A stretch of DNA of 57,659 bases from Bacteroidota bacterium (GCA_018266875.1 JAFDZR010000052.1:1-57659), one strand, 5' to 3'; shown: positions 43,440 through 53,228, numbered from the stretch's first letter. Numbers and translations are program-made. Notes: a model not told the origin generated them from the letters alone.

Positions 43440-43937
43440 ATGAAAATTAACATTCATAACCTCAGAGAAAGTGAAACAGATCTTCTGTTTGAAGTTTCTG
43501 CCAAAGATCTGGAAGTGGAGAACATAAATTTCATATCCGATATCAGAGTAAACGTAAAGGTGCTGAAAACCGGATCCCAGATAGATCTTAAAATTAAAAT
43601 TTCCGGTGAATATCAGAACGAATGTGACAGATGTCTGGAGATGAGAACTTTCCGGCTTAACAATGATTTTGAAATAGTTTATAAATTTGATCTGAGAAAT
43701 TCCGAATCGGGTTTTGAAACAGATGATGACATTAAATTCATACCGCCGAATACGCAGGTGATAAATATCAGAAATGATGTCAGGGATTTTGTCCTGCTTT
43801 CAGTTCCGATGCGAAACGTTCCGGACGAAGTAAACGGAGCGTGTGTCAGCTGCGGAAAAAAAACAGATGAACTCATCCCAAAAAAGGACGATATTGAAAT
43901 TAATCCTGTATGGGAAAAATTATTAAAAAATAAATAA
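43440..43937 (+). CDS. DUF177 (YceD-like) protein
   Basis: Protein of 165 aa with the YceD/DUF177 pattern: an early beta-rich half, CDRCLEMRTF in the middle and CVSCGKKTDELIP near the end. The family is almost always encoded just before rpmF and plsX, as here (16 bases before rpmF), and is linked to large-subunit rRNA accumulation. The paired CxxC motifs could bind zinc. The molecular role in this organism is inferred from family and position. Confidence 0.88.
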   Translation: MKINIHNLRESETDLLFEVSAKDLEVENINFISDIRVNVKVLKTGSQIDLKIKISGEYQNECDRCLEMRTFRLNNDFEIVYKFDLRNSESGFETDDDIKFIPPNTQVINIRNDVRDFVLLSVPMRNVPDEVNGACVSCGKKTDELIPKKDDIEINPVWEKLLKNK

Positions 43938-43953
43938 ATAAAAATAATATAAA

Positions 43954-44133
43954 ATGCCAAATCCTAAAAGAAGACATTCCAAAGCAAGAGGACGAAAAAG
44001 AAGGACTCATTACAAAGCGACTGCGCCGACATTAATGTCATGCCCAAACTGTAATGAAATGAAACCTTCGCACAGAGTCTGTCCGTCATGCGGATTTTAT
44101 GACGGTAAAAGCATAATGCAGCCAAAGAAATAA
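43954..44133 (+). CDS. rpmF: 50S ribosomal protein L32
   Basis: Protein of 59 aa, MPNPKRRHSKARGRKRRTHY at the start, with the zinc ribbon CPNC...CPSC intact (zinc-binding form). It lies 16 bases after the DUF177 gene and 67 bases before plsX, the classic yceD-rpmF-plsX order. Confidence 0.97.
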   Translation: MPNPKRRHSKARGRKRRTHYKATAPTLMSCPNCNEMKPSHRVCPSCGFYDGKSIMQPKK

Positions 44134-44200
44134 TTCTTTTCCCTCCTTTGCTGCATTTCTGAATTTCATAAATTGAAGTTAATTTTTATAACGGGATCTG

Positions 44201-45214
44201 ATGAGTAAAATAAAAATTGCTGTGGATGCTATGGGAGGAGATTTTGCTCCTTTGAATGATGTATCCGGCGCAATTATTGCTGCCGAGGAAAAGCAGAATG
44301 AACTCGAAATATTTCTTGTCGGAAAAGAAAATCTGATAAATGAGGAAATTCTCAAGCACAAAGTCTCTCTGAAAAATATCACTGTCATAAATGCAGATGA
44401 GACGGTTACCATGAAAGATTCTCCGACAGAATCCCTGAGATCAAAACCCAATTCATCTATCAGCGTAGGTCTGGATCTTGTCAAACAGAGAAAAGCTGAT
44501 GCTTTTATCAGCGCGGGAAATACAGGAGCGGTAATGACCGCTTCAATACTTAAACTTGGAAGGATCAAAGGCGTTGGAAGACCGACCATTGGTTCTCTTT
44601 TCCCCACGGATCAGGGCAGGACAATGGTTTTCGATGTTGGAGCTTCCGTGGACTGTAAAGCTGTACATCTGCTTGAATTTGCAATAATGGGAAGTATTTA
44701 CATGAAGTATGTGCACGGAATTGAAAAGCCCAGCATTGGTTTGCTGAGCGTCGGGGAAGAAAAATCAAAAGGCGATATTCTGACCATTGAAGCTCATGAA
44801 CTGCTTGAGAAATCAGGTTTGAATTTCATAGGTAACGTGGAAGGCAGAGACGTTTTAAGAGGGAAAGCCGATATAATTGTTTGTGACGGATTCACAGGGA
44901 ATGTAATTCTGAAATTTGCTGAAAGCGTTCTGGATGTAATGAAAAGCAAATTCAAAGCTTATTCGGAAAAAGGTTTTTTTCATAAGCTGTGGGTAGGTGT
45001 CATGTATGGAACTTTGAAGAATGTAGTGTTAAAGGATTTTGATTATCAGGAATACGGTGGAGTTCCGCTGCTCGGTGTTGACGGTGTTTCAATTATCGGA
45101 CACGGAAAATCATCACCGATCGCAATAAAGAACATGATATATAAAGCCGAGGACATGGTAAGGAGCGGCGTTAATGAAAAGATCCGTCAGGAATTGAATA
45201 AGGACGGAAATTAA
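44201..45214 (+). CDS. plsX: Phosphate acyltransferase PlsX
   Basis: Enzyme of 337 aa that converts acyl-ACP to acyl-phosphate for phospholipid synthesis. It opens KIKIAVDAMGGDFAPLNDVS and contains SISVGLDLVKQRKADAFISA, GNTGAVMTAS, MVFDVGASVDCK and CDGFTGNVILKFAES, all PlsX signatures. A fabH gene, often next in line, is absent; the following gene is a small unknown ORF 96 bases away with its own promoter-like boxes. Confidence 0.96.
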   Translation: MSKIKIAVDAMGGDFAPLNDVSGAIIAAEEKQNELEIFLVGKENLINEEILKHKVSLKNITVINADETVTMKDSPTESLRSKPNSSISVGLDLVKQRKADAFISAGNTGAVMTASILKLGRIKGVGRPTIGSLFPTDQGRTMVFDVGASVDCKAVHLLEFAIMGSIYMKYVHGIEKPSIGLLSVGEEKSKGDILTIEAHELLEKSGLNFIGNVEGRDVLRGKADIIVCDGFTGNVILKFAESVLDVMKSKFKAYSEKGFFHKLWVGVMYGTLKNVVLKDFDYQEYGGVPLLGVDGVSIIGHGKSSPIAIKNMIYKAEDMVRSGVNEKIRQELNKDGN

Positions 45215-45252
45215 TTGTAACTGCAGTAATCACCAAAAGAAACACAATGGAC

Positions 45253-45283
45253 TTTATTTTTAAAGACCATAAATTTATATTTG
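45253..45283 (+). promoter_or_regulatory. Promoter-like -7 box upstream of small ORF and rpmB
   Basis: TATATTTG (45276-45283) fits the Bacteroidota -7 consensus and stands 28 bases before the start codon at 45311. The -33 position 20 bases upstream reads TTT rather than TTG, so it is a weaker promoter call. Confidence 0.5.
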
Positions 45284-45310
45284 TAAATTAAAATTTTGAA
45301 ATAAAACAAA

Positions 45311-45517
45311 ATGGCCAAACAACAAACATTTGCCGATAAAGCTAACAAGCTCGGAAAGAAGCACGACGTCATGGTTAAGTGTCCGGACACCGGCGTTGAT
45401 ACAAAACTCATAAATGTCAGAATTGTGGATACTATAAAGACTGACAGGGGAACATTCAAATTTCTTGACAGGAATATGAAAGTTTACGAATCCACTTATA
45501 AACCTTATAAACCGTAA
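45311..45517 (+). CDS. Small basic protein of unknown function next to rpmB
   Basis: Protein of 68 aa, lysine-rich, with a helical start ([19 protein letters not shown]) and a beta-rich rest ([35 protein letters not shown]) ending YKPYKP. Size, charge and its place 14 bases before rpmB recall ribosomal proteins, but it does not match L31, L33 or the DUF4295 protein found beside L28 in Bacteroidota. It has one cysteine, so no zinc ribbon. The promoter-like box upstream suggests it is transcribed with rpmB. Function unknown. Confidence 0.8.
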   Translation: MAKQQTFADKANKLGKKHDVMVKCPDTGVDTKLINVRIVDTIKTDRGTFKFLDRNMKVYESTYKPYKP

Positions 45518-45531
45518 TTAAGAATAATAAT

Positions 45532-45744
45532 ATGTCAAAAATCTGTAAAGTTACAGGAAAAAAACCTTTGGTTGGAAATAACGTTTCGCACGCCAACAAT
45601 AAGACGAAGAGAAGACAGCTCCCGAATCTCCAGAAGAAGAGGATCTGGCTCGAAGAGGAAAAGAGATGGGTTACAATAAAAGTCTCTGCCAAAGGAATCA
45701 AAACACTTAATAAAAAAGGAACTCAGATTTTATTGAATGCCTGA
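45532..45744 (+). CDS. rpmB: 50S ribosomal protein L28
   Basis: Protein of 70 aa, [20 protein letters not shown] at the start, then [17 protein letters not shown] and [13 protein letters not shown] [13 protein letters not shown] at the end. The CxxC pairs of zinc-binding L28 are absent, leaving one cysteine. It overlaps the next gene by 8 bases. Confidence 0.95.
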   Translation: MSKICKVTGKKPLVGNNVSHANNKTKRRQLPNLQKKRIWLEEEKRWVTIKVSAKGIKTLNKKGTQILLNA

Positions 45745-46486
45745 TAACGGTTTATCCAGAAAAAAGATAAGCATAGTTATACCGGCTCTTAATGAAGAGA
45801 AATTAATTAGAAGAACATTATCGCAGTTCGAAGATAATTTTAAAAAAGATCACGATCTGGAAATCATTGTCAGTGACGGAGGCAGTACGGATAAGACTCC
45901 TGAGATCTCTGAGGAATTGGCTGACAGGGTTATCTTAAAAAATAAAAATATTCCGCAGAACATCTCCCGGGGAAGGAATGAAGGCGCAAAAAATTCTTCG
46001 GGAGATGTTCTCGTTTTTTTAAATGCTGATACCTATATAAAAGATATCGGCTATTTTATGAGAGTGATCGAAACTGAATTCAGCGGCGGGAATATATCCG
46101 CCCTTGCATGCAGGATTAAGGTTTTCCCGGATGAAGAGATTCTGTCTGACAGAATGTTTCACGGATTTTATAATAATTATGTAAGGTTTTTGAATAAATT
46201 CCTGATGGGAATGGGCAGAGGAGAATGTCATATTGTACTTAGGGAAAAATTTTTTGAAGTGAAAGGTTACGATGAAAAAATGATTGCCGGAGAAGATTTT
46301 GATCTTTACAGAAGGTTAAGAAAAACCGGTAAGATAAAATTCATAGATGATCTGATAATTTATGAATCTCCGAGAAGATACAGAAAATACGGTTATACAA
46401 AAGTATTCTGGAACTGGACTATAAATTCAATTTCAGTTTTTTTATTCAACAGGTCAGTTTCAAAAAGCTGGGATCCGGTAAGATAA
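45737..46486 (+). CDS. Family 2 glycosyltransferase
   Basis: GT-A fold enzyme of 249 aa with [20 protein letters not shown] at the start, [14 protein letters not shown] for the nucleotide site and [11 protein letters not shown] as the DxD-like metal motif. The C-terminal half has [19 protein letters not shown], a common acceptor-side signature. A possible hydrophobic stretch near the C-terminus (NSISVFLF) may attach it to the membrane. It overlaps rpmB by 8 bases. The sugar and acceptor are unknown. Confidence 0.87.
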   Translation: MPDNGLSRKKISIVIPALNEEKLIRRTLSQFEDNFKKDHDLEIIVSDGGSTDKTPEISEELADRVILKNKNIPQNISRGRNEGAKNSSGDVLVFLNADTYIKDIGYFMRVIETEFSGGNISALACRIKVFPDEEILSDRMFHGFYNNYVRFLNKFLMGMGRGECHIVLREKFFEVKGYDEKMIAGEDFDLYRRLRKTGKIKFIDDLIIYESPRRYRKYGYTKVFWNWTINSISVFLFNRSVSKSWDPVR

Positions 46487-46540
46487 TAAACATGAAAATT
46501 TTGATACGATCTGAAATATTTCAACCGGACAGCGACTGAC

Positions 46541-47689
46541 ATGAATAATGATTTTTTTAAAGTTCTTTATAACAGCAGTGAAGCAGGCGTCAAATGCAGG
46601 ACGGGCTTGATAAAAACCGCCGGTTCGGAATTTGAAACTCCGGTATTCATGCCTGTGGGTACGCTTGGAAATGTGAAAGCTCTTGAGCAAAGAGAGCTTC
46701 TTGAATTTGACACGGGAATTATCCTTGCAAATACTTATCATCTTTTTCTCAGACCCGGAACGGAAGTTCTGGAAAATGCAGGCGGACTTCATAAATTCAT
46801 GAACTGGGACAGAAGTCTTCTTACAGACAGCGGAGGATTTCAGGTCTTCAGTCTTGCAAAGCTGCGAAAAATTTCAGAAGAAGGAGTGGAGTTTTCATCC
46901 CATTTGAACGGAGATAAATGTTTCTTCACACCTGATAAAGTAATTGACATTCAGAGATCAATTGGATCAGATATTATGATGCCGCTGGATGAATGTCTGC
47001 CTTATCCATGCGATTATGAAAGAGTTAAAAAATCCATTGGTCTTACTTTCAGATGGGAAAAGAAATGTTTTGAGCATTTTTCGGTAACAGAAAGCAGATA
47101 CGGCAGGAAACAGTTTTTATTTTCAATTAATCAGGGAAGTACTTTCAGGGATCTCAGGAAAGAGAGCATTGAAATGCTTTCGGAAATTGATTTCGACGGA
47201 AATGCGATCGGCGGACTTGCAGTTGGCGAAGAGAATTCAATAATGTACGATACGGCAGATCACTGCACCGAACTGATGAGCAAAGATAAGCCGCGTTATC
47301 TCATGGGAGTCGGAACTCCCGTTGATCTTTTAGAATGCGTTGAAAGAGGAGTTGATATGTTTGACTGCGTAATGCCGACAAGGAATGCAAGACACGGAAG
47401 ACTGTTCACTACAAACGGAGAAATAAATCTGAAAAGCGCCAGGCTTAAGTTTGACAATAATTCCCCTGATGAGGGATTCCTGTCATATACTTCAAAGAAT
47501 TTTTCACTGGCATATCTCAGGCATTTATTCATTTCAAATGAGATGCTGGGATTTCAGCTTGCGACAATTCATAACGTTGGATTTTATATCAATCTGATGA
47601 AGAATATCAGGGAGGCAATAAGAAATGACAGTTTTAAAAGTTTTAAAAAAGATTTTCTTGAGAAATATCTCAGAAACGGTGACAAATAA
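46541..47689 (+). CDS. tgt: tRNA-guanine transglycosylase lacking the zinc cysteines
   Basis: Enzyme of 382 aa that swaps guanine 34 for the queuine precursor preQ1 in GUN tRNAs. Catalytic and base-binding motifs are intact: LTDSGGFQVFSL, SDIMMPLDECLPYP, GGLAVGEE and FDCVMPTRNARHGRLFTT. The zinc site of bacterial Tgt is normally CxCxxC plus a His 26 residues on. Here the cysteine positions are F313, S315 and S318 (in FLSYTS), although the His (H344, TIHNVGFY) is kept. The reading frame is clean through this part. The protein is expected to fold without the metal or to be stabilised otherwise. Gaps of 54 and 37 bases separate it from its neighbours. Confidence 0.94.
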   Translation: MNNDFFKVLYNSSEAGVKCRTGLIKTAGSEFETPVFMPVGTLGNVKALEQRELLEFDTGIILANTYHLFLRPGTEVLENAGGLHKFMNWDRSLLTDSGGFQVFSLAKLRKISEEGVEFSSHLNGDKCFFTPDKVIDIQRSIGSDIMMPLDECLPYPCDYERVKKSIGLTFRWEKKCFEHFSVTESRYGRKQFLFSINQGSTFRDLRKESIEMLSEIDFDGNAIGGLAVGEENSIMYDTADHCTELMSKDKPRYLMGVGTPVDLLECVERGVDMFDCVMPTRNARHGRLFTTNGEINLKSARLKFDNNSPDEGFLSYTSKNFSLAYLRHLFISNEMLGFQLATIHNVGFYINLMKNIREAIRNDSFKSFKKDFLEKYLRNGDK

Positions 47690-47726
47690 AAAAATATTTT
47701 ACAATAATTAAAAACTAAATTCAGAA

Positions 47727-48071
47727 ATGGACATAATAAAACCAATATTAATGCAGCAGGCACCAGGCGGAATGGAATCAATATTATCATCAATAGTTCC
47801 TTTTCTCCTGATAATTCTTATTTTTTATTTTCTGATCCTGAGACCACAGCAGAAGAGACAGAAGGAAAGAGCGAAACTCCTAGAGTCCATTAAAAAAGGC
47901 GACAAAATAATTACAGCAGGAGGGATGCACGGATTAGTGGAAGGTCTTGACGATAAAACCTTACTCGTAAAAATTTCCGACAACGTTAAAGTGAAAATGG
48001 AAAGATCAGCAGTTACAACGATCATAGGAGTTACGGATATTGAAACGGAAAAGAAATCATTACTCGGTTAA
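47727..48071 (+). CDS. yajC: Preprotein translocase subunit YajC
   Basis: Small inner-membrane protein of 114 aa with one helix (about 22-38) followed by FLILRPQQKRQKERAKLLES and KKGDKIITAGGMHGLVEGLD. It accompanies SecDF in the Sec machinery. The tgt-yajC order is very widespread; secD and secF do not follow here. Confidence 0.95.
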   Translation: MDIIKPILMQQAPGGMESILSSIVPFLLIILIFYFLILRPQQKRQKERAKLLESIKKGDKIITAGGMHGLVEGLDDKTLLVKISDNVKVKMERSAVTTIIGVTDIETEKKSLLG

Positions 48072-48077
48072 TAAAAA

Positions 48078-49340
48078 TTGAACAGTAAACGAAAATACAG
48101 TTTAAGTTCCATAGAATCCGCAATCGCCGATTTTAAAAAAGGCAAAGTCGTGATTGTCGTGGATGATGAAGACAGGGAAAATGAAGGCGACATGATATTT
48201 TCCGCGGAAAAGACTACGCCCGAGCTTGTCAATTTCCTTACCAAACACGCAAGAGGACTGATCTGCGTTCCCATGGAAGACGAGAGACTGAAGAAACTTG
48301 AGCTGAACATGATGACAAATAATAATACTTCTCTTCATGATACAGCTTTTACAGTCAGCATAGATTATCTGTTCGGAACTACAACAGGGATCTCTGCCTC
48401 AGACAGGAGTAAAACAATTCTTTCGCTCATAGATGAAAATACAAAACCTTCAGACCTGGGAAGACCCGGACATATTTTTCCTCTGAGATCAGCTCCTGGA
48501 GGAGTGCTGAGAAGAGCCGGTCATACAGAAGCCACTGTGGATCTTGCCAAACTTTCCGGACATTATCCCGCAGGAGTTCTGTGCGAAGTAATGAAAGAAA
48601 ACGGAGAGATGGCCAGACTGCCTGATCTGTTTATTATAGCTGAGAAATTCAAATTAAAGATCATTTCCATTAAGGATCTGATTGAATTCAGACTTCAGAA
48701 GGAAAAACTTGTAAAGAAACTGGTTGAGTCAAAACTTCCGAGCGAATTCGGGGAATTTAACATAGTTCTCTACGGAAGCAAAGTTGACAACAAGGAACAC
48801 GTAGCAATTATAAAGGGAAAAATTAACACCAAAGCGCCGGTACTTGTGAGAGTTCATTCTGAATGTCTGACAGGTGATGTCTTTGGTTCAATGCGCTGTG
48901 ACTGCGGCGCTCAGCTTCATCAGTCTTTAAGAATGATAGAAGAGAACGGTTCGGGAATAGTTCTTTACATGAGACAGGAAGGTCGCGGTATCGGACTTCA
49001 TAACAAACTTAAAGCGTATAACCTTCAGGAAGAGGGGAAGGACACAGTAGAAGCAAATCTTGCATTAGGATTCCTTCCTGATCTCCGAAATTACGGAATA
49101 GGAGCTCAGATACTCAGGGACCTGGGTGTAAGAAAAATGAGACTTCTCACAAACAATCCCAAAAAGATCGTTGGATTGAATGCATACGGACTTGAGATCG
49201 TCGAACGTGTGCCGATAGAGATAGAAGCAAACAATACAAACAGAAACTATCTTGAAACCAAGAAAAATAAACTCGGACATTTGCTGCTGATAAATACTGA
49301 AGAACTGAAAAAAAATAATTCCAAAAAAATTAAAAAATAA
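48078..49340 (+). CDS. ribBA: Bifunctional DHBP synthase / GTP cyclohydrolase II
   Basis: Protein of 420 aa feeding both branches of riboflavin synthesis. The DHBP synthase half (about 1-205) has [18 protein letters not shown] and the later [20 protein letters not shown]. The cyclohydrolase half (about 210-405) has [20 protein letters not shown] (zinc cysteines) and [19 protein letters not shown]. The lysine-rich tail after residue 405 is unremarkable. It starts at TTG 6 bases after yajC. It complements ribD and ribE at 19.5-21.2 kb. Confidence 0.96.
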   Translation: MNSKRKYSLSSIESAIADFKKGKVVIVVDDEDRENEGDMIFSAEKTTPELVNFLTKHARGLICVPMEDERLKKLELNMMTNNNTSLHDTAFTVSIDYLFGTTTGISASDRSKTILSLIDENTKPSDLGRPGHIFPLRSAPGGVLRRAGHTEATVDLAKLSGHYPAGVLCEVMKENGEMARLPDLFIIAEKFKLKIISIKDLIEFRLQKEKLVKKLVESKLPSEFGEFNIVLYGSKVDNKEHVAIIKGKINTKAPVLVRVHSECLTGDVFGSMRCDCGAQLHQSLRMIEENGSGIVLYMRQEGRGIGLHNKLKAYNLQEEGKDTVEANLALGFLPDLRNYGIGAQILRDLGVRKMRLLTNNPKKIVGLNAYGLEIVERVPIEIEANNTNRNYLETKKNKLGHLLLINTEELKKNNSKKIKK

Positions 49341-49360
49341 ATTTAATTAAATATTAATTA

Positions 49361-49849
49361 ATGATGAAAAATTCGGAAATTGTATATCTCACAAGATCGA
49401 GATTGGTAGAAATTGAAAATGAACTAATGGAACTGAAGACAAACGGAAGGAAACTAATGGCGGAAAAAATTGCCGAAGCCCGTTCCCATGGCGACCTCAG
49501 TGAAAATGCTGAATATGATGCAGCCAAGGAAGCGCAGAGTCATCTGGAATTTAAGATAGGAAAACTTGAGACAATGCTTTCAAGAGTAAAGATAATCTCT
49601 CCGGATGAAATGCCTTCTGATGAGGTTTACATTCTGTCTGTTGTCAAAGTCAGGGATCTGTCTATGAAAGAGGATTTCACTTATACGCTTGTTTCTCCGG
49701 AGGAAGCGGATTTTGAACTAGATAAGATATCCGTTACTTCGCCGATCGGTAACGCTCTGCTTGGAAAGAAAATAAATGAAACAGTTGAGATCACTGTCCC
49801 TGCAGGTGTAATAAAATATAAAATTATTGATATATCTAAATTAGATTAA
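49361..49849 (+). CDS. greA: Transcription elongation factor GreA
   Basis: Protein of 162 aa that rescues backtracked RNA polymerase. The N-terminal coiled coil carries the acidic tip ARSHGDLSENAEYDAAKEAQ, which reaches the polymerase active site, and the C-terminal FKBP-like domain ends SPIGNALLGKKINETVEITV. Length is normal. It follows ribBA by 20 bases and precedes mlaD by 2. Confidence 0.95.
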   Translation: MMKNSEIVYLTRSRLVEIENELMELKTNGRKLMAEKIAEARSHGDLSENAEYDAAKEAQSHLEFKIGKLETMLSRVKIISPDEMPSDEVYILSVVKVRDLSMKEDFTYTLVSPEEADFELDKISVTSPIGNALLGKKINETVEITVPAGVIKYKIIDISKLD

Positions 49850-49851
49850 TA

Positions 49852-50763
49852 ATGCAAAAGAATAAATCTTCAGAGTTTAAAGTCGGACTTTTTGTTTTTG
49901 TTGCCGCTCTGGTGGTGATATTTGCAATATTCTGGGCAAAGGGATTTTCTGTTAATCTTTCACTTGACGAATACACTGCATTTTTTCCGAAAATAAGCGG
50001 ACTGAATGATGGTGATCCTGTCAGTGTAAACGGCGTGAAAAAAGGATCCATCGATAAAATAGAGCTTGAAGGCGATTCAGTAAAAATTACTTTCAGTCTG
50101 GATAAGAATATAAGACTGAAAAAAGACTATGATATTTATGTAGCCGCCACAGAGCTTACAGGAGGAAAAGTCCTTTACATCGAACCTGGTAAAAGCACTG
50201 CTGAAGTTACCAAAGGCACACCTCTCAGAGGAAATCCGGGAGCTGATTTCACTTCTCTTATGAATTCCTTTGAAGATATTACGACAGATGTCAAATCTCT
50301 TTTAGGTGAATTCAGAAAATCAACTGAAAAGCTAAATGATGTCATTGCTAATGTAAATGATATTGTTGGGAACGAAAGCATGAAAAGCTCCATAAAAACA
50401 ACTGTCAGTAATCTTTCAGCCACCACACAGAATCTGAATCAGCTCGTAAATGAAAGCAGAACCGGAATAAACGGACTTACAAGCAAAGCCGGCAATACGC
50501 TGGAATCAATTGATGCGGCTGTCGGAGATAACGGAAGAGAACTTAAAAATACTTTAACTGAAATACAGCTTCTCACTAATACAATTGACACTCTGACATC
50601 AAATTTAAATCTGGTGGTTAAAGGGATCAACAATAAGGAAAAAGGGATCGGAAAATTCATCAATGATGACGAGTTCTTTAATAACATTAATGCAACTCTG
50701 TCTGAAATTGAAAAGCTTTCCAGGAATATCCGGAAGAATGGTGTAAAACTTAATATATTTTAA
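49852..50763 (+). CDS. MlaD-family MCE-domain protein
   Basis: Protein of 303 aa with one N-terminal membrane helix (about 12-32) and an MCE domain (about 36-115; YTAFFPKISGLNDGDPVSVN, GGKVLYIEPG). A long helical tail follows, rich in N, S and T. MCE proteins form hexameric tunnels that move phospholipids between the membranes. The usual partners MlaE and MlaF are not encoded nearby. A strong terminator ends the unit. Confidence 0.88.
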   Translation: MQKNKSSEFKVGLFVFVAALVVIFAIFWAKGFSVNLSLDEYTAFFPKISGLNDGDPVSVNGVKKGSIDKIELEGDSVKITFSLDKNIRLKKDYDIYVAATELTGGKVLYIEPGKSTAEVTKGTPLRGNPGADFTSLMNSFEDITTDVKSLLGEFRKSTEKLNDVIANVNDIVGNESMKSSIKTTVSNLSATTQNLNQLVNESRTGINGLTSKAGNTLESIDAAVGDNGRELKNTLTEIQLLTNTIDTLTSNLNLVVKGINNKEKGIGKFINDDEFFNNINATLSEIEKLSRNIRKNGVKLNIF

Positions 50764-50789
50764 AAGTTTTAAAGAGATTTAATAGAAAA

Positions 50790-50824
50790 AGCCGGGCAGT
50801 TTTATTGTCCGGCTCTTTTTTTTT
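50790..50824 (+). terminator. Terminator between mlaD-like gene and porQ-like gene
   Basis: A 9-bp stem (AGCCGGGCA / TGTCCGGCT, one G-T pair) is followed by a run of nine T bases. It lies between convergent genes; the plus-strand tail is the stronger one. Confidence 0.88.
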
Positions 50825-50839
50825 ATGAACTTTGTAAAA

Positions 50840-51790
50840 TTATTTTAAAGTAAATCCAATGTCAATTTTATGTGTGGATCCGATATTACCGAGAGAATTG
50901 AATCCGTAATCAAATGTATAATTCTCAAGGAATTTAATTCCGATGCCGGTTGAAAATCCGGCTATACCGAGTGAACTCCCGGTCTTGAGATCCTGTCTCT
51001 GCGCATTATTATAACCTACTCTGAAATTTATATATTCGTTGAAATCAAATTCGCCTCCGACTGAAAGATTCTTGAATTTCTTAAGAAAATCATCCGACTT
51101 TGCGGTAAGATCATTGAACTCAAAATGTATCCTTACCGGAAGGTGTTCAAGACGCTTGCTGACGCCGACTCTAACATCAAGAGGCAGATCTTCCTTTTCG
51201 GAATTATATTTGCTGATCTGTGTGCCTGCATTTAATACGCTTACTCCGAAATTCCACATTGTGGATGGTATTACATACAGCAGACCGAAATCAACTGCAA
51301 CTGCAGAAGAGTTGTAATCATCTATCTGGGAATAAATATATTTAAGATTTGCGCCGTAATAAAAATTCGGTCTTATCATGTTTGAATAACCTACGGACAA
51401 AGCGAGGTCGTTTGCTGAGAATGTTCCCAATGGATTAGACTGCTCATCGAATTTTTCAAAACTGCCGTAATTAAAGTATCTTACAGAACCACCGAAATAG
51501 CCGGCATCCTTGTATCTTTGACCGTAAGCTATGTTTCCTGAATTAATGTCCAGAAGATATTTGTAAAATCCGACAGATGCCTGCGTGTTCTTAATCGTTG
51601 ACAAAGCGGCAGGATTATAGAATATTGAATTTATGTCACCGGTATTGGAAACAAAACTCCCGCCCAGCGACGATGCCCTTGCTCCTACATCGAGTCTGAG
51701 AAAATTATATGCGTCATTTTGTGAGAAAGTGTAACCTGAAAATATGATAAGTATGAAAAGTGCTGTAGCTGATATTTTGAATTTCGGCAT
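50840..51790 (-). CDS. PorV/PorQ-family outer-membrane protein
   Basis: Beta-barrel protein of 316 aa with a signal peptide (about 1-23). The start of the mature part, YNFLRLDVGARASSLGGSFV and FYNPAAL, is the hallmark of the PorV/PorQ (UPF0164) family. The end, DYGFNSLGNIGSTHKIDIGF, is typical of a barrel closing strand. In T9SS bacteria PorV shuttles clients and PorQ anchors the attachment complex with PorZ. Length and form favour PorQ-like, but the two cannot be told apart with certainty by eye. It gives the window a T9SS component to match its eight clients. Confidence 0.82.
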   Translation of the reverse strand: MPKFKISATALFILIIFSGYTFSQNDAYNFLRLDVGARASSLGGSFVSNTGDINSIFYNPAALSTIKNTQASVGFYKYLLDINSGNIAYGQRYKDAGYFGGSVRYFNYGSFEKFDEQSNPLGTFSANDLALSVGYSNMIRPNFYYGANLKYIYSQIDDYNSSAVAVDFGLLYVIPSTMWNFGVSVLNAGTQISKYNSEKEDLPLDVRVGVSKRLEHLPVRIHFEFNDLTAKSDDFLKKFKNLSVGGEFDFNEYINFRVGYNNAQRQDLKTGSSLGIAGFSTGIGIKFLENYTFDYGFNSLGNIGSTHKIDIGFTLK

Positions 51791-51852
51791 TTTTCCTGGT
51801 TATTTAAAGAATAAGTAGCGTTTTGTTGTCATAGACACGTATAAAATTTTAA

Positions 51853-51883
51853 CAATAATATTATTTTATACTTTTATAGTCAA
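51853..51883 (-). promoter_or_regulatory. Bacteroidota-type promoter of the porQ-like gene
   Basis: Minus strand: TTG (51881-51883), exactly 20 bases, then TATTATTG (51853-51860), one mismatch from TAnnTTTG, 62 bases before the start codon at 51790. Confidence 0.5.
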
Positions 51884-52033
51884 TTGCAAATTTGAACTGA
51901 TTATAAGGTAGAACAGATATCCTGAAAAAAAGTTTATCTTATGGAATATTTATAATTACAGGTTAAAATCTGTATCCCGTGCTTTACAAAATCTCAGGAG
52001 ATTTATTGAAATTTTTACGGAATCTAAAAATTA

Positions 52034-52306
52034 TCATTCTATTCTGAATTCCGTTTCATTTTGAACCATAGGAATTTCTTCAACAAAAACTGATGTAATT
52101 GAAGAGCCGCGTGGACCTATTTTAAGCTCTGATACAAAATCATTAAGCAAACCCGGTGTTGACTGCGCTTCAGCCTCGACATCGCCGTTGTATAAATTTT
52201 TCACAAATCCTTTGATCCCGAATTCATTTGCCATGCTGAGTGTAAAAAATCTGAAACCTATTCCCTGTACAAAACCCCTTATAGTAATTTTAATTCTTTT
52301 TTCCAA
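52034..52306 (-). CDS. acyP: Acylphosphatase
   Basis: Small hydrolase of 90 aa that splits acyl phosphates. The catalytic arginine R19 lies in [10 protein letters not shown], and the asparagine N37 in [12 protein letters not shown]. The family pattern continues with [10 protein letters not shown] and ends FRIE. It overlaps the EamA transporter gene by 17 bases at the end of a leftward four-gene unit. Confidence 0.94.
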   Translation of the reverse strand: MEKRIKITIRGFVQGIGFRFFTLSMANEFGIKGFVKNLYNGDVEAEAQSTPGLLNDFVSELKIGPRGSSITSVFVEEIPMVQNETEFRIE

Positions 52307-53228
52307 CTGATGTATTTAATTTTAACAATCCGGAAAATTCCGAAATGAGTAAACCAGAGATCATTATTACCGCTCCGATTATCTGGTTGAAATTCATGAT
52401 CTCAGTTAATATAATATATGCAAAGAATACTGCAAATATTGATTCCATGTTATAAATAATTCCCGCCCTCAAAGGTGTTGTCATTCTCTGATATTTTGTC
52501 ATGAGTACAATTCCGATAAATGTTGAGAATACGGAAGTGTAAATTATGGCAGTGATAAGAGTTGCATCAGGAGTGAATCTGAATTCATTCATGAATAAAT
52601 ACTCGTAAAAGTAACTGAACAGTAAACTCAGAACCGCAGATACAAGAAACTGTCCGAAAATCAAAATATTTATGTCGGATTTCCTGGAAAATTTATCAAG
52701 GAAAACTATATGAACTGCAAAAAATACAGCGCAGAAAAGAGTTAATATGTCACCTGTGTTTATGTTAAGATCATAGGATTCAGATAATATGAAAAGTCCG
52801 GTGATAACTATCAGAGCTCCGATCATATTAAATAATTTCGGTCTGGTTTTCAGGACTGCAAACTGAATAAATGGTATGAAGATCAGGTTAGTACCTGTAA
52901 TGAAAGCTGACTTGGATGCAGTTGTATAATAAAGTCCTGCCGCCTGAAGCGCAAATCCCAGAAATAAGAATGTCCCGAGAAGAAGACCGTTTTTTAAATC
53001 CTGTAATCTGAATCCTTTTAGTTTGTTACGGTAAAAAATCAAAAACAATATAAGTGTAAGAGTGAATCTCAGGAAATTGAAAAGAACAGGGGATACCGAA
53101 CCGAGAGCAATTTTGATCAGCGGAAATGAAAGCCCCCAGGTCAGAGTGACGAAAAGCAGTATAAGCTCGGCTTTGTAAACAATGATAAGGTTCCTGTCGG
53201 AATTCAGATAGTTTCTTATGGAATTCAA
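52290..53228 (-). CDS. EamA-family (DMT) transporter
   Basis: Membrane protein of 312 aa with ten predicted helices in two EamA repeats: [20 protein letters not shown] starts the first, and [20 protein letters not shown] the second. [18 protein letters not shown] is the usual motif of the second repeat. Family members export or import amino acids, nucleosides or other metabolites. The substrate here is unknown. It follows the UbiA-family gene by 7 bases. Confidence 0.9.
   Translation of the reverse strand: MNSIRNYLNSDRNLIIVYKAELILLFVTLTWGLSFPLIKIALGSVSPVLFNFLRFTLTLILFLIFYRNKLKGFRLQDLKNGLLLGTFLFLGFALQAAGLYYTTASKSAFITGTNLIFIPFIQFAVLKTRPKLFNMIGALIVITGLFILSESYDLNINTGDILTLFCAVFFAVHIVFLDKFSRKSDINILIFGQFLVSAVLSLLFSYFYEYLFMNEFRFTPDATLITAIIYTSVFSTFIGIVLMTKYQRMTTPLRAGIIYNMESIFAVFFAYIILTEIMNFNQIIGAVIMISGLLISEFSGLLKLNTSVGKKN

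Noticed and set aside
48040..48078. FMN riboswitch before ribBA
   Set aside because: The gene starts 6 bases after yajC, leaving no room for one, and no conserved FMN-element boxes were found before ribD either.
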